64,000 nt of DNA, taken from assembly GCA_907163375.1 (NCBI GenBank), contig CAJQUW010003430.1:62001-126000 (forward strand), read 5' to 3'. How positions within the stretch are numbered: position 1 is the stretch's first letter; every line of letters starts with the position of its first letter. The position numbers and the translations under genes were made by a program. The notes beneath the pieces are model-generated. The model did not search any database. It was given only the letters and a program-made list of their open reading frames with translations, and had not been told where the DNA came from. Positions 1 to 12,626 of this stretch are shown here, in pieces. This DNA is from Prostheceraeus crozeri (taxonomy: Eukaryota; Platyhelminthes; Polycladida; Euryleptidae).

Positions 1-1
1 C

Positions 2-2548
2 GAAGTGTAGAGGAAATTACGAAGCTCTAGTGAAAAAATTACTGTCTACGGCTTCCCTTTGAGAGACAGAGAAGAACTTGGTCGCTGGTTATCTGCATTA
101 CTTAACATTATCGACGAACAGAATGTAACTCGAAATATGGGTGTCTGTTCACTTCACTGGCTTTCAAATGCTTCCTTCAAATCTTGTTTCGGAAAGTCGG
201 TACCAGTGGATCCGCCATCTATTTTTCCAAATTGTCCAAGCCCATTCAATCGCCAGACGTGTCCCACTAATTCTCGATCCACAGATCGCTCTTCGATGGA
301 ATATCGATCGTTGATTCCGGATGAACTAAAAACATTTGAACAGCAAGATAAACTTCCCAGTGATTTTGGTTTATTCTGCGGTGAAGTGTCACATCGAGAT
401 TTGACTGAAATTACCATCATTCGCGACTGTTCGTTATATTTGATGACATTTGACAAAGAATATCGTCAGCTGGAAACTTCTATTCGAATAAATCCTGATT
501 TTAGTGTCACAGCATGGCGGTATAATACGAAAGTCAGTCTTCGTCATCTGTTGGGGTTTCAATGGAAATTGCAAAGATGGTCTCAACTTGAAAATATCAT
601 CGCGCGAGTTGCATGTTCTTCATTCTCTGCCGAATGCGAATTGAACGAGACTCACCGCCGACTTCAACTGCTAAATTCGACTGATCATGACTTCTTGATA
701 GAGCAAGTATCCCTAAAATCAACAGATCCGAATGGTCGCCGTTACAGTGCAAATACTATGGTTGTTTCCCTGAACCGTTTCCTTCATAGCCGTTCTTGCT
801 ACAGGGAATTGAGAAAATATCTGTGTCTGCCTTATCCAGACACACTTCATCGAAATATTGGTACACTGAGTACTATATGCTCCAAAGAGGAGGTCCAACG
901 ATTATCATCCATAATTTTTGATAAGTTTACGGGGTTGAACCGTAAATGCCTGATACTATTTGACGAAATTTACGTCAAACCTTCGTTTCGCTATCGCGGA
1001 GGACATGTTATTGGATACTCAACCGATCGACCTTCACTTCCTGCCAAGACAATTCTAACTTTTATGGTTAAACCCTTTTCGGTGGTAAACAATTTGTCAT
1101 TCGCTTCATCCCAATTTTTGCAATTTCTGTAGATCTTATTGAGCAACATATCGTTCCTCTTATTCGACTCATCAAAAGTGCTGGTGGAAGAATTGAGGGA
1201 ATTATGTCTGATAATCATTCCTCTAACAGGAAATTGCATGACAATCTACGGTTAAGGTGTGGCTTTACGAACATTTCGAACAGTTACAAAATTCCGTATC
1301 CTGTGGACAGTAACCGATACCTATACCTTCTCTTTGATTCGGTGCATCTACTAAAATGCATCAGAAACAATTGGGTTTCAGAAAAGATGCAGATGATTGA
1401 ATTTTGTCCTCCAAATGGACAGGGAAAGGTGACAGCATCATGGAGAGACCTAATCGACATTTATAACTCGGAAAAAGGACAACGATGTGAAAAGAACCAC
1501 GCTTACGTATCAAGCTCTCCATCCATCTTCATTTGATAAACAGAAAGTGTCCTTAGTGCTCAAAATCTTCCATGAGAAAACTGTCGCAGCCCTAACACAA
1601 AGCGGTAAATCGGACACGGCGTGTTTTGTTGATGCGATTCTCAGAATGTGGAAAATACTGAATAACAAAAGCATCTGCTCATATTCACTTGAATGATCAC
1701 GACAGGAGGCCAATCTGCAGTTCCGATGACATAAATCTTATTTATCATCTGTGATTCATTCCAACAGCAAGCTCCTTGTCGTGGAAAACGTGTCCGAACA
1801 TTCACAACGGAGACGATCTTGAGTACTACTCAAACACTCAATGGTCTTACTGACATAGCTCGTTCGTTTCTCAAAGATGGAGCAGTGAAATTTATCCTTC
1901 TCGGTCGTTTTCAATCTGACAGTATAGAAGGTGAGTTTGGAATATACCGAGGAATGTTCGGCGGCCTGTACCACATATCCGTTGAACAAGTGTTAATGGC
2001 AGCTAAAGTACGTCGTTTGCAGTTACTTAACAAATTGGTAATCTCTCATAGTGCTCTTGCTGAATTCCCTCTTCATCAAGCCGATTGTTGTGCTTCAAGT
2101 TTGACTGAAGATGAAGTGGACCAAACAGACGAATCCATGACAAAAGTGAATGAAATTAGTGAAGAAGAGCGAAACACTTTGTTTTATATTTGTGGATACA
2201 TTGCATACAAAGAAAATTTTCCTCAGGATGTTAGCTGTGATTTCTCTGCATCTGAGTTTACTGAGTTAGTGTCCGTGGTAAATTGCGTATCCCCCGAAAG
2301 ATTTGTTTTATTTCAGTTTGTTAACTTACTCCGTTTTTCAGTCTTCTCGTCAATCTTGCAAAAAACGATTTTCACGTAAAATGTATCTCGTTTATGATCT
2401 TTTCTACAGTTTCAATAATCATTCCAATGTTATCAACAGACTTGCAAACACATTTTTTGCTGGTAATGTCAAAAAACTGAATGATCAAACAGCTGAATCT
2501 TCTGCTGAAAGTAGCCAACGTAAACGTATTACATTGTCTAAAAAATAA
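2..2548 (+). pseudogene. Broken THAP/P-element-type transposase
   Basis: The stretch is the body of a THAP-domain P-element-like DNA transposase (relative of THAP9), which cuts and pastes its own element. The second half of the THAP zinc finger is seen near the start (YGFPLRDREELGRW, then VCSLHW); the upstream Cys pair is only hinted at in another frame (KCRGNY). Downstream come the RNase H-like motif LFDEIYVKPS (about 950-985), GIMSDNHSSN (second Asp, 1200-1225), the GTP-binding-like LLFDSVHLLKCIRNN (about 1330-1370), and GRFQSDSIEGEF plus GGLYHISVEQ (about 1900-1990). The C-terminus has INRLANTFFAGN. Reading moves between frames near 30, 1076, 1490, 1700-1820 and 2300, with stops, so it is dead. 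The left end lies at or beyond the window edge. I could not find terminal repeats. Family call is firm; the exact subfamily is not. Confidence 0.85.
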
Positions 2549-5500
2549 ATCTCTTGTCAGCTACGTGTGTTTTGCGAATTGTGAACTCGAAAGAATCATA
2601 AGAAACTTATATACATAGGGTTATTGGTTTAACTACGCGTGCAAATGTTTGCAAAATGCTCTCAGAAAGTCAGCCTACAGCTCTCGGCCTACACTTTTGG
2701 AGAACGCCATCCCGGTATTGTTATTCATTCATAGATATCCCTGCTAGTACACATCTGAAGTATTATCGATGAAGAGAGCAAAGTAATTTAAACTGTGTGC
2801 TAAATGAATATTCAGCAGTGCTTACTGTAAAGTAATTGCAATTACGTCTCAGTTACATTGCTAAATATGTATTTGACAAAAATTGCAAATTGCTTATCAG
2901 AAAATGTTATTGATTACATTTTCCAATTACAGTAATTGTAATAGCAATTTGCGACACAAGTCTGATAAAACTTTCACACCCACTTGCTCTTCATCACGGC
3001 CAATGAACAGTTCGTCACGCATGTAAGCAGGAAGAAAATACAACAATACATGTATATACAGTGAAGCAATATACAAAATTGGATTCATCGCTAGTGAAGA
3101 TTAATTCATGACTTAGCGCATTTTGTCTCGACAAGCAATTATTAGTTAAGATTTGAGAAGAATACGTGGCTAATCCGACTAAGTGGACAGAAAGCGGGCA
3201 TTGTCGTCTTCGATCCAACAATTCTCCGTCCAACGCCATTTGTCAGCATGCCAGATCATGTGAACGCTTCTCGAAACGCATTTTTTCTCTTACTTCATTA
3301 TTTTGCGTTCTCTCAGGTCCTCATTTCTTCTACCCATTTTAGAGCCATTGTATACATCTAATTACAGTTCTGAACTTTTTATTCTCAAAGACTTAAAAAC
3401 AATTTGAGTTTACCTTGGTTTTAGCCTTCTCTTGTTGTCATGATTTAACTTTATATAGTCTTTTTTTACTGTTGTGTCTGCTGCTGCAGTGCTCAGATAT
3501 CATGCCAGTATTGCCCGAATGTCATTTGTCCGCTGACTATGCGGGTCCAATGAACTGTAGTTAAGTAAATTCTGTACATTTACTTGTTAAAACGGTTCTG
3601 CTGAAGAGAGGCCGCGAAATAGCTATCGGTATCATAAAAAATGCACTGTTCTTCTATAATTGGCCACAAATATTGCTTTAAAGTAATCCGACTAAGTTCA
3701 GACAAAGTGCCCTTTCACTTTTATACTGGAATTCGTGGCTGCTTTACTGCCAGAAAAATTGAAATGTCGCTTGCCGATGACTTGACTCAAACAACATTCA
3801 TGGCAGAACATACATGTATGACGTATCAGCAAGTTTCTACCCCGCGCTGACCAAATCAGAAATGACTCAAATGAATGCCTATTTCTATTGAATTGACAAT
3901 TATCAGCATCTTATCTGAAATGGTTTAGATTAATCTTTCGCAAAGTCCTTCACCACATAGCATGTATCAATTCTGACTTGATTTTGAAAGAATTACTCAC
4001 TATCATGGATATCATTTTGACCCTACGTACATTGTTGAACTGTATTTATTTCATGAGGAGATGAAAAAACTAAATCACCGATGGATGTACAGAAACATAC
4101 GCATGCGCTCTGATCTATTGAACTATAATTCATACAAATATGAAACAGCACTTATCAGCAATACAAAACACACACTTAATGCGTCAGATGTAAATGAAAA
4201 TTCTCGTGAAAGATTCCTGTGAAATTCAGAACCATCAGAATAACAGGTTGGCCGCGCAAGTTCGAAAAATTGTGTTTATTTCGGCTCTATATGTGACATG
4301 CCATGCTAATTCAAGTAAACCAAAATAAACAAATCAATATGCTGGCAATCGTATGGATTATGCTTCGCAGTGGTTATGCAATATGTTACTGATATTCGTG
4401 ACAAGATCTTTCGACTGCTCTACATTTCAGAGAATTAAGAAAGTATTCGAATCTGAAAAATAAGAATCAGTATTGCACGTCAAAAACTGTGTAACAGATT
4501 GAATAAGAAACAAATCCAGGAATAATACAAATTAAATGATCATCCTACTTCAGATAATGAAATATGCTTTCGTTCTTTTCAGTGAACGGGTAAAAGGGTG
4601 AAAGATACTATGTAGAATAAATGTTATCGAACTTCATCCCCATATCAATGAGCAAAAGAAGTAATTGCTCATCTGATTAAAGTCATCTAACGCAGTTGAC
4701 CAAACGACGGCAGATCATATTCATACTGAAAGCCAAAAACACTAAGTAAAGTCCCCTTTTTTTGTAAGGTTGATATCTGTTCTGTTGGCCTATAATTTAA
4801 CGTGTACCGAAGACTGTGAGAAGACAATACAAATCATGTAGAGATTACATTGATTTATGGTATTTCACATCATTGATGAGTTAGACAAAATGGAACTCTA
4901 ATTTGGATTTTTCATTAATCTAAACTTGGGAGAGTAAGATGAGCCTATACGCAAAGTCGTCTCTCAGTAGAATGAGAGGCAAGTAGAAAAGTAAATGAAG
5001 AAATAAAAAGCAATTAAAAGGGCATAGAATTATAATTGCACTATTGAATAAAATCAGGTCATATTGAATACATTTACAGAAACTGGAATGATTTTTCATC
5101 ATTTCATTCATTATATTGGTAGATTTTGATGGCAACTGCATTTGTCATCTGTACTGAGGCCACAACTTTCATGTTTCAAATCGCCTCTTCGTGTTTCCAA
5201 TTGATTCAATGTCTAATAATTCGTTCAAATTTGCTTTATGACTGCTGACTCATTGCTCATTGCCATTTTGATACTTATGTATCAATTTCTGATTTATCAC
5301 TCGCGAATTCAATGCATGCTACATTAAAGAGAAATGTCAGTTTCAGTGACAGATTCGTTCGTCATTAAAACCTTAAATTCAAGCATGATAGAAAGGCATC
5401 GATGAGAACAGATTGTAAGCAACATATTCTTGTGACTCTTGAAAGTACTTGTTTGCAACAAGTCGGCGTTTGAGAATTCAGAGGTTAACGAGTGCATCAT

Positions 5501-5869
5501 GACCTGACAGGCGATGACCTCATGCGAGCAACACACCACCGATTCTCTTGCCATCTGTTCATTTGGCATTGGTAAACATTGCAATATTTATTCATTTGGC
5601 ATGTCGCATTCTCAAAATGACACTATGGAATATTACCTTTGATTTAGCTCCTCGATTGTAGTCTCTTTTCACACTTAAGCTTCACACAAACAGTCACACT
5701 GAATACGCGGACACCCAAAATACGATGGCAATTCTCTCAAGGTTAAATGGTTGGTAGCCCTTCGGTGAAACAGATGACACATCCACAGACACAATCTTAA
5801 ACACGCGACACGCTACTGCTGCAAGGGGTCAAGGGACCGTCAGGTACTGAGGGGAGGAACTAGCTCACA
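2549..5869. other. Intergenic, no gene seen
   Basis: AT-rich sequence with only short chance ORFs. A patch at about 2815-2960 alternates GCAATTAC and GTAATTG-like words in both orientations and may be a decayed MITE, but I could not fix its ends. The right-hand border of the P-like element must lie in the first part of this stretch. Confidence 0.5.
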
Positions 5870-5879
5870 ATGCGGATGA

Positions 5880-6420
5880 TTTCCGTACACCTGACATTGG
5901 CTAACCACAGGTCCCAAGGTTTGATCTGCGAAGAGGACACGATGTCGATTAAAAATGTTCACTTTTTTCGCAATACGATCACCTCCTCTTCCAATACCAT
6001 GAGTTCCATTCTCCGCTTCTTGATTTCTGCCTCTTTCAACGCCAATTCTTGGGCCGCCCTCTTACGCTCTCTTACTGCCGCGTCATCGTCTTACTGAGCG
6101 AAGCTTCATGAAAACCGAAAGTAACTCTTTTTGTAACAAGACTTTTCAAAAGGGAGATAGTCCCTCACACACTTAACAGTTTCTGGGTTTCCATCAGTAG
6201 GTACGCGGCGACCTGGACCCCTCACAGCTTGCTGTTGACACTCTTTGATCACTCTTGGTCATAAGACTGAACAAAACCTCACACACTTAGCAATTTCTGG
6301 ATTTCCATCAGTAGGTACATGGCGCTCTGAACCCCTCACAGTTCGCGGTTGACACTCATTGGTTACCGGATCTCTTCACATTTAGCAGTCAGATGTTTCA
6401 CACCTATCACCGTCACAGGG
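5880..6420 (-). pseudogene. Decayed coding-like stretch with duplicated Cys module
   Basis: Not recognised. On the minus strand one frame reads, in order, a module C-x5-VRG-x2-R-x-VPTDGNPE-x2-KCVR (about 6352 down to 6277), the same module again (about 6240 down to 6163), then DYLPFEKSCYKKSYF, then after stops a charged helix-like stretch with AAQELALKEAEIKKRR (about 6080-6010) that could form a coiled coil. The two modules are 114 bp (38 codons) apart and in the same frame. Changes between them keep the two Cys and the PTDGNPE core. Stops occur between modules and before the helix. It may be a remnant of a host exon or of a transposon accessory ORF. No known domain is claimed. Confidence 0.4.
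6163..6363. repeat. 114-bp tandem repeat, two copies
   Basis: The word CCTCACACACTTA starts at 6163 and again at 6277. The following about 87 bases (through TTGACACTC) match well between copies, with scattered substitutions. The repeat matches the duplicated protein module described for the minus strand. Confidence 0.75.
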
Positions 6421-6696
6421 TTGACTACTACCAACGTTATTGTGAATACAACCTATGTTCGAAAAGGAGATACATGTAAGTGCACCTTCGCCGTTTTTTG
6501 AAAACATGAGATATCTTTTCAAGTTACGGTCGTATGTACTAGACCCGCAGATAGTAAGAAAGTAGAGAAAATAAACACAACAGACTACACTTAATAACAT
6601 ATACCACCCAATACTACTAAAAATGGTAAGTTATGTTCAAACGGCAGAGACTGTTTTTAACCATTATGTTTCGAATTCCAAAGTATTATCTTCATC

Positions 6697-6782
6697 TCCA
6701 TTTTCCCTGTCTTTTCCCGGTTTTCCCTGTCATTTTAAAATTCCCTGTCTTTTCCCGGTTTTCTGGTCGGTATACACCCTGC
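6697..6782 (-). mobile_element. Solo end of a hAT-type element
   Basis: Read on the minus strand this begins CAGGGTGTATACC and continues with AACCGGGAAAAGACAGGG twice. Repeated 'ACCGGGAAAA..CAGGGAA' words after a CAGGG start are typical of some hAT element ends. The partner end and an 8-bp duplication were not found; the expected flanking word (CATTGGAT) has no clear upstream match. Only a terminus is claimed. Confidence 0.4.
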
Positions 6783-8398
6783 ATTGGATGACTGTGTCTA
6801 AGCTGTCCTCAATATAGTCGTTTCTTCAACAGAATCAGTCTACTTCCTAACTAGTAAAATACGCCATGTTAATGGCAGGAGCTAACTGCGTGCCTACACA
6901 TTCCTCCAAGTGGCTGCATGAGAAGATAATGCAGCAGAGAATTTGAAAGTGCTACGAAAATGCAGGAAAAGGACGTAGTATCGCTTGCAAAATTGCAAAA
7001 GGCAAATAAATCACATTTATTTGTAAACATAATTAATTACTGATTCAATTGTCTTCCGAAAAAAATCACATGTCAACATCATAATTGGAGTCAGCGTGTG
7101 TCCTATCGATAACATTAGTTCTGAATGTTCGAATTGAACGTCTCGATTTCTCGGGTCAGGAGCGTCCGTAACCTTGGACGAGGAAATCTTGATGTCCTTT
7201 ACGTATTTCCTTTAAATCCTCGTAGCTTGGCAAGTTAAGATGCTGATTCTCATCGCCTTATTAGGTCAGGACCAGTCATGAATTTCATCTAGTTATGTTC
7301 CATATATCAACAACCGATCACATGACATCAAATTACCGTTATGACGTCAATGCCTGACTAGTAAGTATTATCACATTCGTCACCTTTTAATGAAAGGATA
7401 ACAGTAAGATGGCGATGTGATGTTGAATGCATAAATTGCTATAATTTTATCATCAATCCTAGATTCATGATTTCGTGTAATGATCACCATGACTGTTCGG
7501 TTTCAGGTCTCATGCGGGCTGTATATCCAGTTTCGATTATATTATTAGAGATATATTTGTACCGGCACACGTTTTTCAGATAACCAACTTTTTGAAACTG
7601 AGATTGTCCCATTTGAAACATATTCTTAATGATTACATTCATTCAGTAAAACACTTTTTCCGCGAAAACGAAAATCGTTCGCTGAGGACTTTTTTATTTA
7701 CAGTGATTTTTTGAATTTTTCAAATTTTGATTCAAATTTAAAAAATCTTGAAAAATAAAAGAAATTGTCCTATTATTGAATTTTCAGCTTTTGTTGATGA
7801 CATTGCCGTCGCTAATGCAACTCCGTACTGAAATTCATCTTCAAATTCATCCTTTCAATGATTTTGGAGATTGGTATGATGCATGGCTTTTGTGGATAAG
7901 ATACTTTGCTTGGAGGGGAAGCCCAAACTCAGCTAGCGGAAATGTAGGTTGATAATCTTATGACCTTATTGCCTTTCATTCCTAGCACAAGGTATGCATT
8001 CATGGAACGAAGGAACAATAGTATCATTGTTAAATGATCCGAAGAAATGCTACATGTAGACTAAATTTAGAAATGTCATTGATCTATGGACGGGTTTCTA
8101 TTTTTGGTTGCATGAAAGACAATATTTACGTACATTAAAACTGATCAAATATAATGTCCTTCAATTGACAGCCATTAAAAATTGAAATGAAATTTAACTG
8201 AATTTAAGTGACAGTTATCAACAAATCACCAAAACTCAAACAAATAGCGTAAATCGATGACAATCAAAATGGCACACACATTGCTTCTAACGTGAGAGAT
8301 TTTTTGGTATCTAATTAAATTAAGCTAACTAATTACGCTCTTTACTTTAACATTGTAACAGAAATCGTAGATTGTCGGGATTTATTGTTTCACAACAC
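6783..8398. other. Intergenic, no gene seen
   Basis: AT-rich DNA without a credible ORF, repeat border or RNA gene. If the GPCR remnant upstream ever had a downstream exon for its last membrane helices, it should lie here, but I cannot recognise one. Confidence 0.5.
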
Positions 8399-8406
8399 TC
8401 CTGTTC

Positions 8407-8603
8407 CGAAAAAATGAGGTCCAACGTCACTAATCCCAATACTGGGGCTTGGATAGCGCTGAGACTTTCAGTCCGGGGCGTTGTGATCTTTTAGCCCGGA
8501 TGCCCTTCCTGACGACTTCCAATGACACTTTCGGGGCTCAACTTCTAGACCGAAAGATCGTTAGATCAAGCACCTAACCACTATCCCACAGAGACTACAA
8601 TAT
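8407..8603 (-). mobile_element. tRNA-derived SINE, full copy with TSD
   Basis: On the minus strand it starts near CTCTGTGGGATAGTGGTTAG, which looks like a tRNA 5' half with A-box. A weak B-box-like AGTTGAGCCCC follows, then a tRNA-unrelated core GGAAGTCGTCAGGAAGGGC and ATCCGGGCTAAAAGATC, and a short T/A tail. TCCTGTTC flanks it on both sides (8399-8406 and 8604-8611), as expected for LINE-driven retroposition. The same family recurs at 16362-16500 and, as a core fragment, at 43150-43215. The GGAAGGGCATCC-type core resembles 3' ends of several animal SINEs and their partner LINEs; the partner is inferred, not shown. Confidence 0.8.
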
Positions 8604-8657
8604 TCCTGTTCATAAGTCAAGCAAATGGTTATGAAGAATTTTAAGCAGCATACTCAC

Positions 8658-9443
8658 CAAAGTTAGCATCACTTTCACCTCATTACGAATTTCGAACTCA
8701 GGCTTCACAGAAACTCTCTTGGATGATCCCACGGAAGATCTTGGAGGAGGTGTATTCTTTGGAGTCTTTATCTCAAACTCGACGACCTTGTACTGCAAAT
8801 ATTTTGGTGCCGTGTATAAAACAAGACATCCAAAAATAGTGAGAATGACCTTAGCACAAAGCGATCTTGAACAAACAGCCTTCGACTGAAATCCGTTGCG
8901 CAAGTAGAAAAAGCGGTCAACTAGCAATGCTATCACGATCCAAAAAGACATTAGTTCGCACAGTTCTAAGGCCGGCATTGCCGATGGAAACCAGTGTATT
9001 TTTTTTTTTAACCTGAGGAAAGTCTTGTATACTGTCCTGCCTGAGCGTCACCAACTATAGGTCAGCAGGAACATTTATTCATTCATTACACCACACGTAC
9101 ATAATATAAGATCACAATGTGTCTCCAGACAAGCGATTTGCAGTCAATGTTAGAACGGTTGGCAGACGACCTGTTAGCATGTATATTAAACGAAGGAACA
9201 CATAATGTATTGGCCAGCACACCAATAACACAGAATGTTAAAGCAAAAATTCCTAAAAGGTAGTGATTCAAGTGAGCTAGGCTTTCAGTATCGCAATTGA
9301 AATCATCGTAGCAATTTTTCCTCCCAGCAAAACCATATCCGGCGGACGACCCAGTTCCTCCACCACCAAGAACTACTTGTGTCGCATTTTGAACCACAGG
9401 CCACAGAAAGTTGTTGGTATCATTAGGTATATCAATGTGTGAT
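8658..9443 (-). pseudogene. Rhodopsin-class GPCR remnant, FMRFamide-receptor-like
   Basis: Two minus-strand exon-like blocks. The first (9443 down to about 9086) follows an acceptor-like TTTCAG and encodes an extracellular N-terminus with an NAT glycosylation site, then TM1 (HYLLGIFALTFCVIGVLANTL) and HANRSSAN. The next bases read as TM2 only if the frame shifts by one (VLTLTANRLSGDT) and shifts back (VILYYVRVV), followed by stops. The second block (about 8978 down to 8658) encodes TM3 with the DRY-position motif VDRFFYLR, TM4 (AKVILTIFGCLVLYTAPKY) and RNEVKVMLTL, which resembles the start of TM6. TM5 seems missing. A strong donor, GTGAGTATG, follows at 8657. These features fit invertebrate peptide-receptor GPCRs. 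Two compensating shifts, stops and no TM5 or TM7 suggest a dead copy; a very diverged gene is less likely. Confidence 0.65.
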
Positions 9444-10375
9444 CTGAAATGCAAGGCGATACTACTAAGGAGGGATTCAGATTTGCCATAAAAGTTACAA
9501 ATTAAATAATATCTTAATTGAGGGATGACTTCTATAAATAAATCTTATAAGATTTTCCTTCATAAATAGGAGTATCCATGAGGAGTTATTAAAATCAGTC
9601 AATCATTTAGGCAACTATACTATCGCGAAAGAGGTATGAATTTATACCAACATACTTAATATATATACATTTATAACAGTCAATTCTTACAGTAATACGA
9701 TTACAGAAAGTAAAAATTGACTACATGGACGATGCTTATTACCAACTTACTGTAAATTATGTGATTTTCAATTGCTCTAAGTGGCTAATGTGTGTGATGC
9801 TTACTAAATAAGCGTAAATAACTGTTTCATTCTTGTTGATTTGACCAACAATTTATCCTATTACAATGCTGAAGAGGACACACGTTGTGACCTACCCAAT
9901 TCTATCGCTCCTAATCCTCCTGTTACGTAATGTCATTTGGTTTGTGGCTATTTTCATTAACGAGGAAATTTAATCCTTATAGTTACAGGGTGGATCCCAT
10001 TACAAGGAGTGAGACAGTTTGAAGAGAAGAAAGATGAAATTAAAGATACCGATGAATCCATTGAGATGGACCTGATTGTTTGCTGTATACTCTTCTACAG
10101 AAATAAAGTTTTATATTTTCTATATTACCAGATAATGGTCCAAACCAAATAAAACATGTAAACGAGGAAATGCAGACTATCGAAAATAGTGAACGAATAA
10201 TGCAGTCAAAAACGAAATTATCTGGGTGGTAGCCGTCTATCAAGATGCCATGATGCCCGGGACCTTATTCTTCCCTACGATTGGATGGAAGCCGGGCAGG
10301 AACAGTTGCTTCAAGGCATTAATGTCAAAAAGCGTTTCCGTCAAAAATCAGTCAATATCAGTCTATAGAAGAGGT
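9444..10375. other. Intergenic or upstream intron, no gene seen
   Basis: AT-rich. If the GPCR block has a 5' exon, this would be its intron, because the block begins at an acceptor-like site. No start exon could be recognised. Confidence 0.45.
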
Positions 10376-10500
10376 CATCAGCAGGAGGAAACTCGAAAAT
10401 TAGGATTCGTGTATTTCGGCCCCTGCTCCTGAACACTCAGACCCATTCGTGCGGGGGCCTAGCTATGAATCATGACAGCCTCCAAAATTGATAATTTTAA
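10376..10500 (-). mobile_element. Solo 3' tail of CR1-like LINE (family A)
   Basis: Read on the minus strand it matches the 3' untranslated end of the LINE at 21940-23600. Both have GAGGCTG or GGAGGCTG, then CATAGC or ATAGC, then a GGCCCC(C)GC word. GTTCAGGAG(C/T)AGGGGCCG follows, then GAATCC and TTCCT(C/G)xTG(C/T)TGATGACCTC. No coding part is present, as expected for a heavily 5'-truncated insert. Confidence 0.7.
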
Positions 10501-12626
10501 CAGTTCGTATCGTATTGGCTTTTAGGCAAAGATGAGGCGATCTGTCTCGCCTGAGTACAGTCGAATTTTCTAAAATGTCATTTATGCTGTATTAAGTTAA
10601 GACTTTTCGTCGAAAGTCTCAGTTTCGGTTTCGGTATAAAACCCCTGTGCTGAAGGAGTAGCGCTAAAGGTTGTTTCTGGTTTTCTCCATGAAATATTTA
10701 TATGAAGAGCAAATTACGTCCTTATCTTATTATTTGGTCTACTCAAAGACATTAATTCCTGTTTTCCGAGGTATGATTATTTTCAGGGAAGGTCAAAAGA
10801 GTTACTTGAGAAAAACTGAAATAATCCACTTTATTGATACCACTGAGGTGTATTTAATCCAGAAGTCAGTTATGCTCTAGTTTGGACGTCTAATTATTCT
10901 ACTTCTTTAATTATTGTACGCCACAACTCCTGTTTGCTTACCAGACTCACTTGGGGGGATATATTTCTAGAGGAATAATCTGCATCAGAAAATGTTGTAT
11001 AATTGAAGATTGCATAAATCAATCTCTTTTGCTATAACTGGTTAGTGTTTGACAAATTAAACGTGCTTAGGTCCTACTCTCAATTTCCTCAGAAACAATA
11101 TCTCTCATATAACAGAATTCACAGTGTATGTAGTAGAAAACCAGAATCTGCTAACAAAGGACTGCAGGTGCCTCCCATTGGTTTATGCCACATTTTGTGT
11201 TTGAAAAACGTAATCTCCGAACGTGATGAATTACTTCGTTATAATTATGTAGGAAAAAAAATTTCGTGGGCCTTTGTTTTTTGTAAGTATCCTTCGTGGA
11301 AAAATAGGGAATAACGCCGCTGTAATCTTTTTGTGATGGATAGGAATGCCTTATCGTATCCAATACACAGGAATTTCACTACTGCTCTTCATTTAAAAAT
11401 GATATCAAGGTAGCGCTAATATGAAATGAATGTGGTTTCTTGAACCTCGCTTTGATTCTAAGTTATTATAATACTAATGTAGAATAAATTCAAATACTTG
11501 TAATATTATTCTAACTTTTTTTTACACTATTTGGGTCCTTTCATTAGGCTAAATTCTTCAGTTGACCTGAATTCGCTCAATAATTAATTGATTCAGTTGT
11601 TTGTTTCGGTATAAATGGCAGTTACAGTTTCCTTTTGAAGTGTTCCCTAATAACGGCCAAACCTTTATTTATCTTTACTGATAGTTGTTTAGTGGTGCAG
11701 CGTCTAGCTCCAGCAATAAAGCGAAACTTATATGGAGCACTTACACCTAATACAGCTTGACTCACACTTAGAGACGCTATGTCACAACAACTAAAAACTG
11801 TCAACATTACGGAGTAGAAATTCATTAAAACGTCAAAACATACATAGGCATCGCAATTTAGTAACGAATCTTAATACCAAAACAAATCATTTAGAGGGTA
11901 CGCACTGTTTCGCCTTACTTTTGTCAGTCTCCAATGATTACGTAAACCGATATAATAGTTTAAACAATAGATTGTCTATAAACGATACAGGATACACATG
12001 AACAAGGCTTAAGAAAAATAATAATAATATCGTCTACTTCACATGCACAACAACTATACAAATTGCGATTTAAAAAAACAAGATTATTGACAAAACATAT
12101 TGAGACAAAACTTAGTAAGGCCTACAAGCAGTAAGAACACACGGGAATACGCATGGAAAAATATGAAGACGACTTCCAATTAAAAGTCACTAATGATCAA
12201 TTTTACTTTGAGAACACAAAGGAATACTGTTGAATAGTGTGAATGTAGTGGATGCTAAATCTGCCATTCCACCCTACGCTCCTGATTACGATATCATTCA
12301 AATAACTATTCTGAGCACTTAGCCAGTTAGCCTACACACACGCAAATGTGGATTGCATTTATATTCAATCAAAGACACGTACAATAAATGAGCTATTGTA
12401 AAAGGTAACCTAGACAATCAGTGTAGATTCTACTATCGGATTGACAACTCTGAAATGCTCAATATTGCCTCAACAGCTACAGACAACTACACGTTGCCTC
12501 TCTAATAGCATCCAATAATGTTTGAAGCTTTTAATGGATAGACCTTGCTGTTGTGCGGAAAAAAAATTGCGCATGTGAAACCTTCATTCCATGATCCTGA
12601 AAATCGGCTGTTCACTAATGCATGTT
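10501..12626. other. Intergenic, no gene seen
   Basis: AT-rich sequence. ORFs of up to about 90 codons are present (for example 11045-11314) but show no recognisable motif. They are taken as chance. Confidence 0.5.

Noticed and set aside
8560-8600. A tRNA gene
   Set aside because: Only the tRNA-like head of a SINE: no acceptor stem or anticodon arm that folds, and it continues into the SINE core.
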